Translations under genes and position numbers: made by a program
The notes under the pieces: model-generated
Told to the model about the DNA's origin: nothing
Database searches by the model: none
Seen by the model: only the letters and a program-made list of their open reading frames with translations
Assembly: GCF_029931775.1 (NCBI RefSeq)
Contig: NC_079318.1
Span: 78,899,614 to 78,963,613, forward strand
Reading direction: 5' to 3'
Length of the DNA: 64,000 nucleotides
Source of the DNA: Euleptes europaea
Taxonomy: Eukaryota; Chordata; Lepidosauria; Squamata; Sphaerodactylidae
In this document: positions 63,993-64,000 of the stretch, piece by piece
How the letters are laid out: every line of letters starts with the position of its first letter
How positions within the stretch are numbered: position 1 is the stretch's first letter

Positions 63993-64000
63993 TGCTGCAT
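63992..64000 (-). CDS. ZNF512: possible ZNF512 exon end at the window edge
   Basis: The last nine bases end in gcagcag before a GTAAAG donor (63991-63986). In the phase needed by the next exon they read ...CSS/QEERW, against human ...AGS/LEEQW. Too little is visible to be sure. Confidence 0.38.

Overview
The window is a vertebrate nuclear chromosome segment, most likely from a squamate reptile (lizard or gecko). Genes have many short exons with GT-AG introns. The repeats are the squamate mix: tRNA-derived Sauria-type SINEs with a Bov-B-like tail ending in (TTC)n, a tRNA-Ala-like SINE, CR1 and L2 tails, an L1 fragment, and many small hAT-type elements with 8-bp target duplications. I infer the clade from repeats and gene order only.

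Five host loci are recognised. (1) The first coding exon of FNDC4 (minus, 3468-3546) sits in a CpG island at about 3170-4060; the rest of that gene lies beyond the left edge. (2) GCKR, the glucokinase regulatory protein (plus), has 18 exons between 14297 and 31307 that splice into 604 codons without a break, plus a tentative first coding exon at 10522-10557. (3) A one-exon coiled-coil gene of the DUF4515 type, probably CCDC121 (plus, 38696-39580). (4) A SPATA31H1/C2orf16-like open frame (minus, 47776-49311) with three copies of a basic WGLP motif. (5) The C-terminal two thirds of ZNF512 (minus, nine full exons, 56372-63179, plus a sliver at the right edge). An RPL29 processed pseudogene lies at 50372-50563.

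Layout: 1-3.1 kb, FNDC4 intron 1 with repeats; 3.1-4.1 kb, CpG island; 4.1-4.9 kb, pyrimidine-rich minisatellite; 4.9-14.3 kb, the FNDC4-GCKR interval; 14.3-31.9 kb, GCKR with repeat-filled introns; 32-38.6 kb, repeat-rich spacer; 38.7-39.6 kb, CCDC121-like gene; 40-47.4 kb, repeats, LTR fossils and a retrovirus fossil (about 43.2-44.5 kb); 47.4-47.8 kb, a perfect fold-back element next to the 3' end of the SPATA31-like gene; 47.8-49.3 kb, that gene; 50-56 kb, pseudogene and repeats; 56.3-64 kb, ZNF512.

The genes are neighbours rather than an operon. FNDC4 (secreted or membrane FNIII protein) and GCKR (nuclear inhibitor of glucokinase) are head to head, as in mammals. ZNF512, SPATA31H1 and CCDC121 are also GCKR neighbours in human, but here in another order and orientation. 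No new multi-gene system was found. The most notable items are the compact SPATA31-like gene, an alanine in the GCKR sugar-phosphate loop, the young fold-back element, the interleaved hAT compound and the dated nested insertions.
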